From Oscillospiraceae bacterium (GTDB taxonomy: Bacteria > Bacillota > Clostridia > Oscillospirales > CAG-272), in assembly GCA_015063685.1 (NCBI GenBank), contig SVTR01000036.1, positions 1-32,216 of the forward strand: a DNA stretch of 32,216 nucleotides, read 5' to 3'. The notes beneath the pieces were generated by a model, which saw only the letters and a list, made by a program, of their open reading frames with translations, made no database searches and was not told where the DNA came from. Below, piece after piece: positions 22,593 through 32,143 of this stretch (position 1 is the first letter of the stretch; each line of letters starts with the position of its first letter). The position numbers were made by a program, and so were the translations under genes.

Positions 22593-25124
22593 TCATTTTT
22601 TGTGGTAGATCTCAATCTCCATGAGGGAGAAGAGGAAGCCATCATTAAAGCCCGGCTTGTCACGGAGAACGGTACCTCTGACGCGGACGTATCGGGCAGT
22701 CACTTCGCCCTCCAGGATCACCTCAAGGGTATTCGTTCCGGGACGGATCTCGGGCAGCTCACCGCGGTAGACGGTTTCAAAATTCTTTCCGTCCTCCGAC
22801 ACCTCGATAAAATAAAGCTTGGGGAAATATTCATCCGCGGTACGGGGATGCATGATCACCTTATCCAGGGTATAGGTGGTAGAAAGGTCGATCATGAGCC
22901 ACTCTTCCCCATTTTCGGTGTTGTGGCGGTTAAGCCCCGACGTCCAGCCGGAATTGATTTGGCCGTCCACCAGCTTATAGGCTTCCCAGCCGTTAACGTA
23001 AGAGGAAACCGAGGCGGTACGGTTCAAGGCAATATTGGTGCCCACGGGTTCATCGCCCACCTGAGTATAGAACTTGTCATTTTCGGGTGCGGGAACTGTG
23101 CCGTCGTCGTAATAGACCTCGATCTCAGCCAGCTCAAATCCCACTCCCGTGCCTTTCGTTACGTTGATACGGACGTATCGGCCCTCCACCGTCTCAAAGG
23201 TGAAGGTGGGAATGGCGGTTCGGGCATCGGTATAGTCGGATTTTTCAACCACCTTGATCCAGCTTTCGCCATCGGCGGAGATCTCAACGGTAAAGTCACG
23301 GGGGAAAGCTTCACCACGGGAGTAATTGGTACCCGTGGGATAAATGTCCACGCGGTTGATGGCAGTCACACGGCCAAGATCCACCTCGGCAAAGCCCGTG
23401 TCGGCGTTGCACTTCCAACCAAGAGCATTGGGGGTGTCGCCGTCCCGGATGCCGTCGGTGAGGGTATAAGCATAGTAACCGCCTCCCGGGTTGACGGCGC
23501 TGACGGCGGGAGCCTTTCCTTCAGCCATGTTAGCGCTGACATCCCAAGGATCGTCCACGAGGTTATCCTGCTGGCCTGCGGCCAAAAGGACGTAACCGCC
23601 CTTCTTGAAGTTGAAGGTCACCTCGCCGCTTGAAATGTCCAGGGCCTCATAGCTGCCGCCCGTACAATCGTAGAGATAGGTAAAGGCATCGGTGAGGGTA
23701 AAGGTGGCTGTGAGCTCATGGGTGTAGTCCTTATTGACCAGCATCACGTAGTCGCGCCCTGTTTCCCGATCTGTCATGAGAGAAATAATGATACCAAAGC
23801 GCTTGCCGTCGGTGGTATACAAGGGCACGTCATCGGCGGTGCATTTGACGATGCTGTCCTCCCGTCCGGCGGTATGGTAGACCTCGATGGCATCCAGGCG
23901 GTTGAGGAGGGGGCCGATGACCAGCGCATCGGCATTGACCTGTGCCACGTCATCGTAAATGTCGGTCTTTTCGCCGTAAGGAGAGATGATAGCGTAATCC
24001 TTGGGATCACAGAAGCCTGTGGTCCACCAAGTAAAGTAGGTATAGGACTTCAGGCCGTAGGCCATACCTGCGGCCATGTGGTAACGGATCTCGTTGCCGT
24101 TGGTACGGCGGAAGTTGCCGCCCTCACCGATGGACTGAAGATAGAAGGCGGTGGGCACGTCGTATTTCAGGCCGATCTTGCGGATGATATCCAAATTGGT
24201 GAACATATTGGGGATACCGCCGTCGTAGGGGAAGGGATAGTGATCGTAGCAGAGGTATCCGTAATTTTCCTTGCCCGTGGCGATGATGGTGTCCTCAATG
24301 TGGCCATTGTAATTCTCGAAGACCCAGGTCGCCCAGGAGGGGAGATAATTGAGACGAGGCATGAGTCCGCCCTTGCTAATGGCGGCACAGGCGTTGGCAT
24401 ATGCCCAGGGATTGGCGGGCTCGTCAACCACGTGGATGCCCGTGATGGTAGGATCCTTGGCCAGCTCCTCGCAATATTTGGTAAGCGCGTCGGGGCTCAT
24501 CGTCAAGAGATTGACCCCGTCATAGCCCACGTTGTAAACGATATCAATGCCCCGTTCCTTGGCCAGGGCGATCTGCTTTTGGAGATTTTCCTTATTGTTG
24601 CCACCGCGGTGGTTAGTGATCTCAATGAAGGTGATGTTGGCATCACGGATCCAATCGTACTGCTCGGGAGTGGTAAACTCTGCGGGCGGCTCCCAGAAAA
24701 TACCGATCTCCACGTTTCCTTCGGTGGGGAACAGGTTGAGAGTGGGATCCTCCGTATTTACCTCGTCGGGCGCCTCGGTTTCGGTCGGGGTCGCGCTCTC
24801 GGTGATGGCCTCGGTGGGTTCCTCAACCGTACCGGGTTCTACAGTATGAGTCTCGACAATCGTCTCAAGCTCGGTGGTTGCCTCGGTGGGTTCTTCAACC
24901 GTAACGTCCGGAGTCTCGGTTAGGGTCTGCGTTGCTGCCGCAGAGACAGGCTCGCTGTCGGCATCCGTCAAAGCTTCGGTAGGGTCGTCAGCAGATGCCC
25001 GGGTGCCCTGTTCTGTTCCCTCCGGCACTTGATCCTTTGTGCAAGAGGTCATCATTATACATCCGCAAAGGAGGCACAGGGTAAACATACTGATTACTTT
25101 GAAAAAGGAAAACAGGTTCTTCAT
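22593..25124 (-). CDS. Lipoprotein with TIM-barrel-like enzyme domain and two F5/8 C domains
   Basis: This 843-residue protein starts with a lipoprotein-type signal (candidate lipid sites Cys22 and Cys28). Residues about 30-128 are a Thr/Glu/Pro linker. Residues about 137-517 resemble a glycoside hydrolase TIM barrel (GIFWEPPAEF, FIEITNHRGG, GIHVVDEPANPW at 229-240, LCYDHYPFPYDGG); the acid-rich VVDEP may hold a catalytic residue. Two discoidin (F5/8 type C, CBM32-like) domains follow, near 528-690 and 700-843, with LVDGQINSGW and RYVRVRG. The enzyme family could not be identified. AAAGGAG lies 6 bases before the ATG. It is likely to bind and cleave a host or wall glycan at the cell surface. 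Confidence 0.82.
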   Translation of the reverse strand: MKNLFSFFKVISMFTLCLLCGCIMMTSCTKDQVPEGTEQGTRASADDPTEALTDADSEPVSAAATQTLTETPDVTVEEPTEATTELETIVETHTVEPGTVEEPTEAITESATPTETEAPDEVNTEDPTLNLFPTEGNVEIGIFWEPPAEFTTPEQYDWIRDANITFIEITNHRGGNNKENLQKQIALAKERGIDIVYNVGYDGVNLLTMSPDALTKYCEELAKDPTITGIHVVDEPANPWAYANACAAISKGGLMPRLNYLPSWATWVFENYNGHIEDTIIATGKENYGYLCYDHYPFPYDGGIPNMFTNLDIIRKIGLKYDVPTAFYLQSIGEGGNFRRTNGNEIRYHMAAGMAYGLKSYTYFTWWTTGFCDPKDYAIISPYGEKTDIYDDVAQVNADALVIGPLLNRLDAIEVYHTAGREDSIVKCTADDVPLYTTDGKRFGIIISLMTDRETGRDYVMLVNKDYTHELTATFTLTDAFTYLYDCTGGSYEALDISSGEVTFNFKKGGYVLLAAGQQDNLVDDPWDVSANMAEGKAPAVSAVNPGGGYYAYTLTDGIRDGDTPNALGWKCNADTGFAEVDLGRVTAINRVDIYPTGTNYSRGEAFPRDFTVEISADGESWIKVVEKSDYTDARTAIPTFTFETVEGRYVRINVTKGTGVGFELAEIEVYYDDGTVPAPENDKFYTQVGDEPVGTNIALNRTASVSSYVNGWEAYKLVDGQINSGWTSGLNRHNTENGEEWLMIDLSTTYTLDKVIMHPRTADEYFPKLYFIEVSEDGKNFETVYRGELPEIRPGTNTLEVILEGEVTARYVRVRGTVLRDKPGFNDGFLFSLMEIEIYHKK

Positions 25125-25182
25125 AGCAAACTCCTTTCATAGAGATATCCTTGGGTGTGACGTTCAATAAAGTTATTTCATA

Positions 25183-26343
25183 TCAAACCTCATCTGCCCG
25201 ATACATCCAGATGGGCAGGGGGAACCACTCCCTCATGAGGGCATTCATACCGTTTCTTCGGGGGCTGATGGGTGAGAAGAGGACATTCAGCGCTTCCATG
25301 TGGGTGAATTCGTGATCCACGGGGACCTCATCTGAGACTTCGGTGACAACAGGCACACTATCCTTGACGGTAAGACGTACCCTCTCGTCTCCGGCATAGC
25401 CGTGGATAAGCAGGGTCACCGTTCCGTCGGTGAGATTTGCGAAGGTGAGCTTGAGCTTCAGGAAGGCCTCGAGCACAAGACGGTAATTGAGCACGGTGTA
25501 GCTCATGGAAGCGCTCAGGCTGACATGCTCGGCCATAGGGTCGATGGCTTGGATATACGCCGCGTCAAAGGCAGGCAGAGCGACGGAGATTCCTTTTTCG
25601 ACAAAAGCGGAAGCCGAGCGGATAAGCCCCATGAAATCATCGTCACAGGCGGCGCGGATCTCGTGGATCCCCGTGCCTTGATCCATGATGCAATATCCGG
25701 CAAGGCGGTCACCGTCAAGGAAGGCCAGCAGACGGCATTTCCAGGTGTGGGCAATGTCCAGGAAGTCCTCGCGGGCACGGGTGGGAACATACGGAGCCTT
25801 GGCAGCGATGGCCATGATGTCCTCGATCAACGGGTCGTTGGCATCCTCAATAACCTTGACCGTAAAGGGGGCATCCAAGGTACCGTAGGTGTGGCGGATA
25901 TTGTCCCGCGCTACGGAATAAGTATAGCAGGGGCCGGCCTTATCATAGGAAAAATACTGGTATCTCTGTCGGCGGCCGCCCAGGGTGGAGAGGGCGATGC
26001 CGTCACGGATCATGTCCTCCAGGGCGGCGTTCATGGTGGCCTTCATGTATCCCTTCCCTCTGGTGTCGGGATGAACGGCCACGTTGCCAATGCCGCGGCA
26101 AGGAAGCTTCACGCCGCAGACGGTGATCTCATGGTCGTAAGCGCCAATGGCAGCCTTGATGACACCGTCCTCGGTGACCACATAATTGCTGTCCTGGGGA
26201 CGGCGGTACTCGCGGTAGAGCTTGGGCAGCAAGCCGATAAATTTCTGTTCATCGGTGGTGAAACCGAAGACCATATCAATAAAATCCATAAAGTCGGCGT
26301 GGGGAACGTGGGTTCCTTTACCGCAATAAACGGTTTCTTTCAT
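25183..26343 (-). CDS. GNAT acetyltransferase, Eis-like two-domain type
   Basis: This 386-residue protein has an N-terminal GNAT fold with the acetyl-CoA loop VAVHPDTRGKGY (88-99), a second GNAT-like region (about 165-290, LAFLDGDRLAGYCIMDQG) and a C-terminal SCP2-like domain (about 295-385). This is the architecture of Eis and related acetyltransferases, which modify amines such as aminoglycosides or protein lysines. In this operon it may modify an amino sugar released from glycan, but that is only inference. The ATG at 26343 is 14 bases from AGGAG, a long spacing; the ribosome site overlaps the stop codon of the preceding GH84-like gene, which indicates coupling. Confidence 0.85.
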   Translation of the reverse strand: MKETVYCGKGTHVPHADFMDFIDMVFGFTTDEQKFIGLLPKLYREYRRPQDSNYVVTEDGVIKAAIGAYDHEITVCGVKLPCRGIGNVAVHPDTRGKGYMKATMNAALEDMIRDGIALSTLGGRRQRYQYFSYDKAGPCYTYSVARDNIRHTYGTLDAPFTVKVIEDANDPLIEDIMAIAAKAPYVPTRAREDFLDIAHTWKCRLLAFLDGDRLAGYCIMDQGTGIHEIRAACDDDFMGLIRSASAFVEKGISVALPAFDAAYIQAIDPMAEHVSLSASMSYTVLNYRLVLEAFLKLKLTFANLTDGTVTLLIHGYAGDERVRLTVKDSVPVVTEVSDEVPVDHEFTHMEALNVLFSPISPRRNGMNALMREWFPLPIWMYRADEV

Positions 26344-26362
26344 AGTTATTCGTTATTCTCCT

Positions 26363-29300
26363 TTACCAGATAATTTCAGCAAGAGTAAGTCCTTGTCCCA
26401 AGGGAATCGCGATCACGGAGCCTTCGGGGGCTTCTATGACAGTCTCATAGCTCAGGGCAACGGAGGATATTTCCTCACCGTTTTGATCGAGGATCCGTGC
26501 CGTTACGCCGTCCTCGGGGAGTCTGACCGCCAGAATACGGACGCTACCGGTATCGGTTACGGTCACACGGAGGCTATGACCCTCGGCCTTTTGGTCATCG
26601 GGGGCAAAGAGGGAGAGGATGTGGCCATCCTGCAGGGTCAATAGGTTGGTGCGGGGAACGAAATACTCATCCAGCGCCAGGTTTTCGGACACGTCGGTGT
26701 CGGAGGTGGCTGTAAACTCGGAGACGGTGATCCAGTTGGTTTGGGCAGACTTAACGGTGACACGGAAATAGCGAGCGGAGATATTCACGTCCATGACCGT
26801 CTCACGGCTATTGATCTTGCCAAGGGACGTCCAGGCATTGCCGTCCCTCGAGTAGGACAGCTCACCGTTTTGGATGTAGTCAGCCTCGTGACCCGCCACG
26901 CCCGATTTAAAGCTGACCCGAGCAATGCTGACCACGGCACCCAGGTCGAGCTGGATGTAATCGCCCACCTCCCCTCCGCGAGAGGACCAGAAGAAGGTGC
27001 CCTCGTTATTGTCGCAGGCCAGGGCGGGGGTATAGGACTGATAGGTGGGGAGATTGGTAGTGACGGTAGATGAGACCATGGGCGTCTCCACCAAGCTGCG
27101 GGAGGTGTTGACCTCAAAGGCGCGTACCTTTGTCCAGCTGGTGTTAGACCTGTCTGTCTGCTTCATGCGGACGTAGCGCGCTTGAATGTTCAGGCCGTCA
27201 ATGAGGATTTCATCCTTGTAGGTTCCCTGCTCTATGGCCGTCCACTTTTTGTTATCGGTGGAATACTCAAAGGCGCCTTTATAGAGGGCGTCGCTGCCGC
27301 CCACACCCGTGGCCACGTAAATGTTTTTCACGGTGATGACCTCACCCAGATCCACACCGAAGTAGCCCACGCCGTTATTCGACGCTTGGGACAGCGTACC
27401 GTTCGTCCAGAAGTAGGTAGCGTCGTCACCGTCGGTCATATATTTGGCTTCATAGTCCGCGTAATGGTCACAGTCGGTGATAGGAGTGGCGGGGGCAAAG
27501 GACAGCTCGCCGCCCATACCAAGGAGGACGTTCATGCGGGTCTGCAGGGTGTTGAAGTAAGGCGTCAGCACATAGGTGGACACCAAACGGGTATTGGACT
27601 TGAGGGAAGCCTCGGCGGTCTTGTACTCGCCCAGGAGAGGCAGGAGGGTGTTCAGATCCTTCCCTGCCGCAAAGGCCTCCTCCATTTGGACATAGGCAAG
27701 ACCCATGACTCCATAAGCGCGGTATTTAGCCACCCAATCTTTGATCTCTTGATAAAGCCCTTGGTTTTCGCTTCCAGCAATGGCATCCGCTCCCGCGATC
27801 ATGCTCTCGAAATGGCCTTTGAGGGTGGCAAGATTTTCGGGAGTACGGTTCTGCTTAAAGGCATCCAAGAGAGATTTCAGCGCCACGCTGTCGGTGTGAT
27901 TGTTCATGGGGGACTCGCAGGTCATGTTGATGAAGTTCAAAAGGGCTTCGGAGGCATCGGGCATGAGCACCTCGCAGGCCTTTTTGAGAGAGTCTTCTTT
28001 TTGGTAGGCCTCGGGATTCCACAGATAATCGGCGGTGGTAAAGAGGGGGACAAGGGAGGCGTAGCCCTGGTTCATGGGGTTAGCCACCAGACCTGTGATG
28101 GACTTGTAGAGGTCAGTCTCCAAGCCCTCACAAGCGCCCATATAGAGGTTGTTCACCAGCACGTCGTTGACGGGATAGTTCCACCAAATGAACACGTTTC
28201 TGTCATACTTGCGGATGATACTTCTGAGAGAGGCATTGGTGATGGCGGCAGGCACCACCCCGGGGCCTGTCCACATGAGCTGAATATCCTTGTCAATGAG
28301 GGGGGCGATTTTGTCGGTATAGCTTGTGAGGAAGGGATCGGTATACTCGGTGGTAATGGCCACAAGATTAGACATACCCTCATGGGTATTCACAAATTTG
28401 GTCTGGAAGTCGTTGAGCAGCTTGGCGTGACCCTCGGCGTTCAGGGTGGGGATATCATCCAGGAAAATGGCGAAATCACGAACGCCCAGATCGTAGATCT
28501 GCTGGCACTTGGCCATCAGCTTTTCAAAATCCGCCTCGTAGCCGCTGCCCAGGTTGATGTCACCGCCGGGGGAGATGGCATAGATGAACTTGACGTAATT
28601 TTCGTTGGCGGCAGAGATCAGATCCTCCATCCGCTTCAGCTCATTTCCCGAATAGAGCACACGCCACTGGGCGCGGTGCTTGGCGTCGTCCTTGGGGGCG
28701 TAGATGTAGGCGTTCATCTTGTTCTTCCCCATGAACTCAAACAGATCCTTACGGTACTCGTGAGTCCAGGCCGTACCGTAAAAACCCTCGATAACGCCGC
28801 GGTAGCCGTTGCGGGGAGCGTCCTTCACCGTAACGTAAGGACACTTCCCTTCCTTCGTCAACTGCAGAAGGGTCATGACGGCGTAGTGAAGTCCGCGCTC
28901 TGTCTGCGCTTCGATCGTAACCCCCTCGGCATTGACGGTCAGAATATAACCCTCCTCGGCACCGTAAGAAAGCTCGTTCAGCTCACGCATCACCACCGTC
29001 AGCGGAGTTCCGTCATCAGAAAGGGTGATGCCCTCGGCAGCCAAATCCTCGGCATATCGATGGACGGCGGGATCTGACTTTACGCTCGTCAGAATCGCAA
29101 AGTCCTGCCCACATGTAATCTCCAGGGGTATGGGATACACAGGCTCGACGGCAATGTTATCGGGCAGGGTCTCCTCCGGATCCGTATCAGGCTCCGTGGG
29201 TTGATCGGTATCAGCAAACGCCTCGGAGGAAGGCTCGGAAACCGTCTCGTCTACAGATTGGGACGTCTCATCGGTTGGAGAAGCAGTTTCAGAAAGCGTT

Positions 29301-29539
29301 TCCTGTGCTGTTGGGGCTGAGGCATCCGCCTCGTCGGAAGCTTGCTCTTCGGCAGGCTTTGTATCAGGCTCCTTGACAGTTTCCGCTCCCTCATCGGAGG
29401 ATTGCTCCACGGCCTCGGCGGGTCTCGTAGATTCCGTATGGGTAGCTCCTGTGTCCGCGGTATTCCCATCTCCGCTACAGGCGGTAATCCCCAAGGCAAG
29501 AAAACAAGCCGTGAGAGCGAGCATCATTTTCGATTTCAT
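26363..29539 (-). CDS. GH84-like beta-N-acetylglucosaminidase lipoprotein
   Basis: This 1058-residue surface lipoprotein has a signal ending in ITAC (Cys21) and a Ser/Thr/Glu/Pro-rich linker to about 128. Residues 130-240 form an N-terminal helper domain; residues about 243-530 contain the GH84 barrel, with YRGVIEGFYGTAW (246-258), KMNAYIYAPKDD and the catalytic pair Asp361-Asp362 in FAIFLDDI. Family members cleave terminal beta-GlcNAc by substrate-assisted catalysis; clostridial examples such as NagJ act on mucins and hyaluronan-type glycans. Two discoidin (CBM32-like) domains follow near 685-813 and 825-945. AAAGGA lies 10 bases before the ATG. It leads the operon. Confidence 0.92.
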   Translation of the reverse strand: MKSKMMLALTACFLALGITACSGDGNTADTGATHTESTRPAEAVEQSSDEGAETVKEPDTKPAEEQASDEADASAPTAQETLSETASPTDETSQSVDETVSEPSSEAFADTDQPTEPDTDPEETLPDNIAVEPVYPIPLEITCGQDFAILTSVKSDPAVHRYAEDLAAEGITLSDDGTPLTVVMRELNELSYGAEEGYILTVNAEGVTIEAQTERGLHYAVMTLLQLTKEGKCPYVTVKDAPRNGYRGVIEGFYGTAWTHEYRKDLFEFMGKNKMNAYIYAPKDDAKHRAQWRVLYSGNELKRMEDLISAANENYVKFIYAISPGGDINLGSGYEADFEKLMAKCQQIYDLGVRDFAIFLDDIPTLNAEGHAKLLNDFQTKFVNTHEGMSNLVAITTEYTDPFLTSYTDKIAPLIDKDIQLMWTGPGVVPAAITNASLRSIIRKYDRNVFIWWNYPVNDVLVNNLYMGACEGLETDLYKSITGLVANPMNQGYASLVPLFTTADYLWNPEAYQKEDSLKKACEVLMPDASEALLNFINMTCESPMNNHTDSVALKSLLDAFKQNRTPENLATLKGHFESMIAGADAIAGSENQGLYQEIKDWVAKYRAYGVMGLAYVQMEEAFAAGKDLNTLLPLLGEYKTAEASLKSNTRLVSTYVLTPYFNTLQTRMNVLLGMGGELSFAPATPITDCDHYADYEAKYMTDGDDATYFWTNGTLSQASNNGVGYFGVDLGEVITVKNIYVATGVGGSDALYKGAFEYSTDNKKWTAIEQGTYKDEILIDGLNIQARYVRMKQTDRSNTSWTKVRAFEVNTSRSLVETPMVSSTVTTNLPTYQSYTPALACDNNEGTFFWSSRGGEVGDYIQLDLGAVVSIARVSFKSGVAGHEADYIQNGELSYSRDGNAWTSLGKINSRETVMDVNISARYFRVTVKSAQTNWITVSEFTATSDTDVSENLALDEYFVPRTNLLTLQDGHILSLFAPDDQKAEGHSLRVTVTDTGSVRILAVRLPEDGVTARILDQNGEEISSVALSYETVIEAPEGSVIAIPLGQGLTLAEIIW

Positions 29540-29606
29540 ATGTATGGAATCCTTTCTTTTAGATTTGGAAGGACACGATTATGCAAAAGATGTTGTCCCG
29601 GAAGAC

Positions 29607-29632
29607 AAAAAAGCGCCCGGGGGCGCTTTTTC
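29607..29632. terminator. Terminator after nfnB, symmetric
   Basis: The stem AAAAAGCGCCC (29608-29618) pairs with GGGCGCTTTTT (29621-29631). Flanking A and T runs on both sides make it work in either direction. It separates nfnB from the GH84 gene. Confidence 0.88.
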
Positions 29633-29672
29633 GGTTGGAAAATTTCAATCGTGAAGTCGTTTAATAAATGCC

Positions 29673-31097
29673 TTATACTTTGTTCGCAAGATATTCATCA
29701 ATGGCATGCGCGGCAGTCTTCCCCGCGCCCATGGCTAAAATGACGGTGGCAGCACCCGTAACGGCGTCGCCGCCGGCGTACACACCCTCGCGGGAGGTGA
29801 GTCCTGTGGCTTCTTCTACGATGATGCCGCCTCGGTTATTCACATCAAGTCCCTTGGTGGTTGACTTGATGAGGGGATTGGGGGATGTGCCGATGGACAT
29901 GATGACGCAATCCACGTCCAGCACCCACTGGGAATCGGGAATCTCCACGGGGGAACGGCGGCCTCGCTCGTCGGGCTCGCCCAGGGTCATCTTCACACAT
30001 TTCATGCCCGTGACGAAGCCGTTCTTGGGATCGCGGCGGTCATCGGGGTTGTGATAGCCAAGGATCTCCACGGGGTTATTGAGCAGGCGGAAAATGATCC
30101 CTTCCTCCGCAGCGTGCTCTACCTCCTCCCGACGGGCAGGCAGCTCCTCCATGGAGCGTCGGTAGACGATGGAGACCTCCTCAGCCCCCAGACGGAGGGC
30201 AGTTCTGGCAGCGTCCATCGCCACGTTGCCTCCGCCCACCACGGCCACGCGCTTGGCACGGAGGATAGGGGTGGTGGCATCTGCTTTATAGGCCTTCATA
30301 AGATTGGAGCGAGTCAGAAATTCGTTGGCGGAGTAGACACCCTTGAGGGATTCTCCGGGGATACCCATGAACTTGGGAAGTCCCGCGCCCGAGCCCACGA
30401 AGACGGCCTCAAAGCCTTCCTCAAACAGCTCGTCAACCGTGACGGTCTTGCCCACCACCACGTTGGTCTCGATGGTGACACCCATGGCGCGCAGGCCGTC
30501 CACCTCCTTTTGCACAATGTGCTTGGGGAGACGGAATTCGGGGATGCCGTACATCAGCACACCGCCCGCCACATGGAGAGCCTCGTACACGATCACGTCA
30601 TAACCCTTGGAGGCCAAAGCACCCGCGCAGGTCAGACCTGCGGGCCCCGAGCCTACGATCGCCACCTTATGACCGTTCTTCTCAGGCAGAACAGGAGATT
30701 CATTGGAGAAAGTATTATGCCAATCCGCCACGAAACGCTCCAGGCGGCCAATGCCCACGGGCTCGCCCTTGATGCCGCGGACGCACTTGGATTCGCATTG
30801 CTTTTCCTGGGGACAGACACGGCCGCAAACGGCGGGGAGACTGGAGGACTGACGGATGATCTGGTAAGCGGCTTCAAAGTCCCCTTCCCTGACCTTCTCG
30901 ATGAAGGCGGGGATATGGATATTCACGGGACAGCCCGTGACACAGGGGGCATTCTTGCAGTTCAGACACCGGGTAGCCTCGTCCAAGGCCTGCGCCTCGG
31001 TGTAGCCCAGGGCGACCTCGTCAAAGTTATGAGCTCTGACGGCAGGATCTTGGGTGGGCATGGGATTTTTTACGGGAGACATATTTGGCTTGGTCAT
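29673..31097 (-). CDS. nfnB: NfnB, large subunit of NADH-dependent ferredoxin:NADP oxidoreductase
   Basis: This 474-residue protein is a GltD/GltA-like flavoprotein. Its N-terminus carries two 4Fe-4S clusters, with cysteines at 44, 47, 52, 56 and 91, 95, 101, 105. The FAD site is AIVGSGPAG (146-154), and the NADPH site GGGNVAMD (288-295). With NfnA it forms the electron-bifurcating complex that couples NADH and reduced ferredoxin oxidation to NADP reduction in Clostridia. Annotations such as glutamate synthase small subunit or sulfide dehydrogenase SudA are the common alternatives; the adjacent nfnA supports NfnB. The start at 31097 was chosen because GGAGG lies 9 bases upstream. It begins one base after the nfnA stop codon. 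Confidence 0.88.
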   Translation of the reverse strand: MTKPNMSPVKNPMPTQDPAVRAHNFDEVALGYTEAQALDEATRCLNCKNAPCVTGCPVNIHIPAFIEKVREGDFEAAYQIIRQSSSLPAVCGRVCPQEKQCESKCVRGIKGEPVGIGRLERFVADWHNTFSNESPVLPEKNGHKVAIVGSGPAGLTCAGALASKGYDVIVYEALHVAGGVLMYGIPEFRLPKHIVQKEVDGLRAMGVTIETNVVVGKTVTVDELFEEGFEAVFVGSGAGLPKFMGIPGESLKGVYSANEFLTRSNLMKAYKADATTPILRAKRVAVVGGGNVAMDAARTALRLGAEEVSIVYRRSMEELPARREEVEHAAEEGIIFRLLNNPVEILGYHNPDDRRDPKNGFVTGMKCVKMTLGEPDERGRRSPVEIPDSQWVLDVDCVIMSIGTSPNPLIKSTTKGLDVNNRGGIIVEEATGLTSREGVYAGGDAVTGAATVILAMGAGKTAAHAIDEYLANKV

Positions 31098-31098
31098 C

Positions 31099-31941
31099 TC
31101 ATTCCACCTCCTTCTTAAAGAGATTGCAGGAGGCGTCGCGGGCGTGACGCTCGAAATCAGCGTACATGGTACTGCGGGACATGGCCTCGTCAAAATCTAC
31201 CTCAAAGCCATCGAACTCGGGGCCGTCCACGCAGGCGAACTTGGTTTTTCCGCCCACGGTAAGGCGACAGCCGCCGCACATCCCCGTGCCGTCCACCATG
31301 ACGGGGTTCATGGATACCACGGTGGGCACGCCATAGGGCTTGGTGGTAGCCACAACGAATTTCATCATGATGAGGGGGCCGATGGTGATGACACGATCGT
31401 AATTCTCCCCTGCCTCGATGGCTTCCTTAAGGGGGACGGTGACCACACCTTGGCGGCCATAGGAGCCGTCGTCGGTCATAATGGTGAGCCTATCCGAGCA
31501 GGCCTTGAACTCGTCTTCAAGGATCACAAGATCTTTATTGCGGAAGCCCACGATGCTGTGTACCTCACAGCCCGCCTCGTGAAGTGCCTGCGCCACGGGA
31601 AGCGCGATGGCGCAGCCTACGCCGCCGCCCACCACGCAGACCTTTTTAAGTCCCTCGATCTCGGTGGCTTTGCCCAAAGGACCTACGAAATCTTGAATAT
31701 ATTCACCTTCGGATTTTTGAGCCAAGGCATTGGTGGTGGCACCCACGGTCTGGAAGATGATCTTGACGGTGCCTTCTGTCATATTGGTGCCTGCCACGGT
31801 CAGGGGTATGCGCTCCCCATCCTCGTCAACACGGAGGATGATGAACTGGCCTGCCTTGGCTTTTTTCGCCACGCGGGGGGCCTCGATGTCCATCATGACC
31901 ACGGTGGCGTTGAGATATTTTTTATGGATGATTTTATACAT
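31099..31941 (-). CDS. nfnA: NfnA, small FAD/2Fe-2S subunit of the Nfn complex
   Basis: This 280-residue protein has a ferredoxin-NADP reductase fold: an N-terminal FAD domain (1-95, PLTVAG), a nucleotide-binding domain from VCVVGGGVGCAIALPVA (101-117), and a 2Fe-2S site near the end with Asp217, Cys222, Cys225 and Cys237 in DGTGMCGGCR and KFACVDGPEFDG. NfnA is known to bind its cluster with one Asp and three Cys. It oxidises NADH for the complex. The gene may also be called sulfide dehydrogenase SudB or a dihydroorotate dehydrogenase-like electron subunit. GAGAGG lies 8 bases before the ATG; nfnB follows one base after its stop codon. Confidence 0.88.
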   Translation of the reverse strand: MYKIIHKKYLNATVVMMDIEAPRVAKKAKAGQFIILRVDEDGERIPLTVAGTNMTEGTVKIIFQTVGATTNALAQKSEGEYIQDFVGPLGKATEIEGLKKVCVVGGGVGCAIALPVAQALHEAGCEVHSIVGFRNKDLVILEDEFKACSDRLTIMTDDGSYGRQGVVTVPLKEAIEAGENYDRVITIGPLIMMKFVVATTKPYGVPTVVSMNPVMVDGTGMCGGCRLTVGGKTKFACVDGPEFDGFEVDFDEAMSRSTMYADFERHARDASCNLFKKEVE

Positions 31942-31989
31942 GGAAATAACCTCTCTTGAGGGAAAATAGATAACCGAATTTAATAACTT

Positions 31990-32018
31990 ATTATATCACA
32001 GATGTAGAAAGAAATCAA
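31990..32018 (-). promoter_or_regulatory. Probable promoter of nfnAB
   Basis: TTGATT (32013-32018) and TATAAT (31990-31995) are spaced 17 bp apart on the minus strand, about 48 bp before the nfnA ATG. Confidence 0.65.
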
Positions 32019-32047
32019 GGGGAATACCCGTTTTTTATCATAAAACA

Positions 32048-32123
32048 TGATATAATCAGGTTGTCCATGTTGAGACATAATCATCAAATCAATAAACATC
32101 CACCCGCCAAGCGGGTGGTTTTT
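32048..32123 (+). ncRNA. Candidate short transcript: extended -10 promoter to terminator
   Basis: An extended -10 box TGATATAAT (32048-32056) lies on the plus strand. Starting near 32063, a transcript would reach a strong terminator, a CCACCCGC stem (32100-32107) paired with GCGGGTGG (32111-32118), loop CAA, then TTTTT. No plus-strand gene lies upstream to use that terminator. No -35 box is evident. It may be a small RNA of about 60 bases or the edge of a mobile element. Confidence 0.35.
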
Positions 32124-32143
32124 CACATGCGGGCATAGCCCTC

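Noticed and set aside
19946..22624. 892-codon plus-strand frame
   Set aside because: It is opposite the two DUF4832-like genes and results from their biased codon use; the repetitive Val/Gly-rich protein has no start signal, and its duplicated blocks mirror the gene duplication.
27182..29077. 631-codon plus-strand frame
   Set aside because: It is antisense to the GH84-like gene, which has catalytic motifs, discoidin domains and a lipoprotein signal.
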